DNA of 64,000 nucleotides from Cercis canadensis (taxonomy: Eukaryota > Streptophyta > Magnoliopsida > Fabales > Fabaceae): contig QAOA01003040.1 in assembly GCA_003255065.1 (NCBI GenBank), positions 89,940 through 153,939 on the forward strand. Direction: 5' to 3'. The position numbers and the translations under genes were made by a program. The notes under the pieces are model-generated. The model saw only the letters and a list, made by a program, of their open reading frames with translations, was not told the DNA's origin and made no database searches. Every line of letters starts with the position of its first letter. The first letter of the stretch is position 1. This document shows positions 62,501 to 64,000 of the stretch, piece after piece.

Positions 62501-64000
62501 ACAAAAGGATTCATTTACCAAATAAGAAAATAAACAAGAAAAGAAGTTTTCTTTATTCTCTTTAATTGTAAATTTTGCCAACAATTCAATAGACTGAATA
62601 ATGCACATCTCAAGCTAGAAAGCAGTAATTTACCTCATCAGCTACTTCAACAGCCTCTGTTTGATTGACTGCCTTCAAAACCTCAAATAAAACAGCAGCA
62701 GTTTGATATGCTTTTGTGAGCTGGGCACTGTGGAAGTAAAAAAGTTAATGCTGAAATTTTCGTTTTTGATAAAGAATAAATTTTGTTAAGAGAAAAGTGG
62801 AGAAACCGTTGCAAATACTATAATATAATAGAGCTGTAATCAAGTTAATGACCAATTATTGATTGATTCAAACTGTAAACTAACCGGTCTTTATCAGCAG
62901 CGTTCTGTAAAGCTTGAATATATTTTTTGTAGTAATGTTGATAAAAACTCTGCATCTCACGAGCGTCACTTTTTGCCCTTCCTGCCAATGTTGTTTCATT
63001 TTCCTGTAAAGAACAGAAAAATAGTTACATATATCTGCAGACTCCCAAAGAAATACCTTTCATACTAAGTAACAATGATACTGAAGACAACAAATATATA
63101 TTAAAAAAAAAAAAACCATAAGTGGCCAAGTTATAAACAGGCGGAACTTTTTCCTTCTTGACCTTTTGCTGCACCATTACACTCAAATTAGATAACTAAA
63201 GAAACCTCATTCTCTTTTTCTTCTTTTGAATCCCTCTTCAACTGTGGAATTTAGTCATTAGGGCAGGAAAGGTTCTTAAAAAAGATTAAAGAGAAGCAAA
63301 ATGTAGATGTTCTTAATAAATGAAATTTCAACTTACTCTTTCTAGACGTTGAAGAAGAGCTGTTTTGAATTGGCGAACACCACGTCCACTAGATGTGGGA
63401 TCTAGCCTGTGAGCTTTTTCAAAGGCATAAAACCGACCTAATTCCAAAATTGACATTGATGAGCATTCAAACTAGGAAGCCACCAATCAAAGTTCAAAAG
63501 GCATCTCCATGCAAATTCATAGTCATGAGATAAAGATAAAATCTGAATAGAAAAACTGAAAAAGCAGCAACCAGCCCATTATAAAGCAGTAACAAGCAAA
63601 ACAATTGAAAAAAGAACTTGGCAACAGTGCTGAGATTTAAATGAATTTAACATACAAACATATAATATAATTGACAACATATCAGCTTTACAAAGACCAA
63701 TAACTTCATAGCCTAAACTAAAAAGGAAAGAGAAACAATTAAAGAGACAAAGCATTTATACGGTTTCCTTTGAGTTCTAATGAACTACAAACTAACCAAC
63801 CATTGGCATATTTAAAACCACAAAACTTTCCTGGAAAGTAAGAAAAACATAACTCATTCATAAATATGGGTAACTTTATAAGTAAAATGAAGCTTTTGTG
63901 CAGAGATTGGCTCAGGGCATACAAAGAAATTTCAATATCCCCAACTCTATACAATAGCCACTGATAGAACTTAGAAGACATACAAGGCCATTTTTGGTAC
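48248..64000 (-). CDS. Callose synthase (GSL/CalS, GT48 family), CalS1-4 clade; 5' end outside window
   Basis: This gene encodes a plasma-membrane 1,3-beta-glucan (callose) synthase, which polymerises UDP-glucose into callose at plasmodesmata, cell plates and wounds. Forty-one exons between 63437 and 48248 join in a single unbroken frame of 5,678 coding bases, about 1,891 residues plus stop (TGA, 48250-48248). The family length is about 1,950 residues, so only about 65 N-terminal residues lie beyond the right edge. Order of domains: Vta1-like/FKS1_dom1 N-terminal cytosolic region, first membrane cluster, large central cytosolic catalytic loop, C-terminal membrane cluster, and a basic C-terminus ending [13 protein letters not shown]. 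The motifs [39 protein letters not shown] and [20 protein letters not shown] are diagnostic. Sequence and the many-exon structure point to the CalS1-4 group; I cannot assign a single orthologue. All introns are GT-AG except one GC-AG. No frameshift or stop was met, so the gene appears functional. Confidence 0.95.
50657..56052 (-). other. Callose synthase exons 19-36: central catalytic loop
   Basis: Exons (minus strand): 56052-55966, 55392-55255, 55138-55044, 54930-54846, 54747-54587, 54496-54373, 54290-54193, 54108-53979, 53787-53636, 53265-53156, 52830-52693, 52552-52484, 52375-52186, 52100-51941, 51459-51340, 51257-51139, 51026-50943, 50769-50657. Conserved pieces include [72 protein letters not shown] and [19 protein letters not shown]. 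This is the start of the glucan-synthase (GT48) domain that faces the cytosol and carries the catalytic function. Phases match at every junction. The last exon here ends in a GC donor. Confidence 0.93.
56143..58434 (-). other. Callose synthase exons 12-18: first membrane cluster
   Basis: Exons (minus strand): 58434-58312, 58220-58103, 57559-57225, 57040-56988, 56902-56842, 56346-56265, 56192-56143. Hydrophobic helices include [63 protein letters not shown] and [19 protein letters not shown]. The family has about six membrane helices here. The 335-bp exon is the longest of the N-terminal half. A long intron of about 1.15 kb (58435-59585) precedes this block. Confidence 0.92.
59586..63437 (-). 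other. Callose synthase exons 1-11 in window: N-terminal cytosolic region
   Basis: Exons (minus strand): 63437-63337, 63003-62885, 62727-62634, 62485-62375, 62012-61896, 61815-61723, 61634-61543, 60921-60795, 60087-59950, 59843-59767, 59685-59586. They encode [93 protein letters not shown] and [18 protein letters not shown]. This is the Vta1-like segment plus FKS1_dom1, thought to bind regulatory partners. The first exon in the window starts with the last two bases of a Cys codon, so the preceding exon ends in T. The DNA from 63438 to 64000 is intron. Confidence 0.93.

Overview
The window is nuclear DNA from a flowering plant, most likely a woody or otherwise AT-rich eudicot. The evidence is spliced genes with GT-AG introns, plant-specific families (an HD-Zip II factor, DC1-domain proteins, a roughly 40-exon callose synthase), long AT-rich intergenic DNA and plant-type transposable elements. 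I cannot name the species. Single N bases at 2004, 6131, 7061 and 26891 and a 7-N run at 27386-27392 show it is a draft assembly.

Left part (1-12.4 kb): the 3' end of a peroxisomal 2,4-dienoyl-CoA reductase-type SDR gene (plus strand, ending in the peroxisomal signal SKM), about 9 kb of AT-rich intergenic DNA with small tandem repeats, then a complete four-exon HD-Zip class II gene resembling HAT14 (minus strand) with a short promoter.

Middle (12.4-34.7 kb): mostly intergenic DNA containing MITE-like elements, a compound TA/TG microsatellite, a PIF/Harbinger-like element (24067-24985, TAA target duplications) carrying a broken copy of a host LRAT/NC-domain gene, an intronless RING-finger E3 ligase gene (29627-30964, minus), and a hAT-like element (32646-33374, 8-bp target duplication).

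DC1 cluster (34.7-39.2 kb): three tandem DC1 (Cys/His-rich C1) gene copies. The first is intact. The second is a pseudogene. The third keeps its DC1 domains but ends in about 170 residues of Glu/Gly/Ala encoded by pure GAA/GGA/GCA triplets. A complete 584-bp TRIM retroelement with LTRs, a tRNA-Met primer site and a 5-bp target duplication sits between copies two and three, followed by a tandem duplication of about 218 bp.

Right part (40-64 kb): a compact rearrangement in which a frameshifted fragment of callose synthase (41206-42889) is flanked by two copies of a segment of about 770 bp. The right-hand copy adjoins the 3' end of a single-exon gene for an unrecognised coiled-coil protein (43768-44808, minus). 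The parental callose synthase gene (minus strand) occupies 48248 to beyond the right edge. I could trace 41 exons in continuous frame, about 1,891 residues, missing only about the first 65 residues.

I found no new biochemical system. The genes are independent plant loci, not an operon. The most interesting material is structural: gene-fragment capture by a transposon, the frame-preserving triplet expansion in a DC1 gene, the TRIM, and the duplication sandwich around the callose synthase pseudogene.
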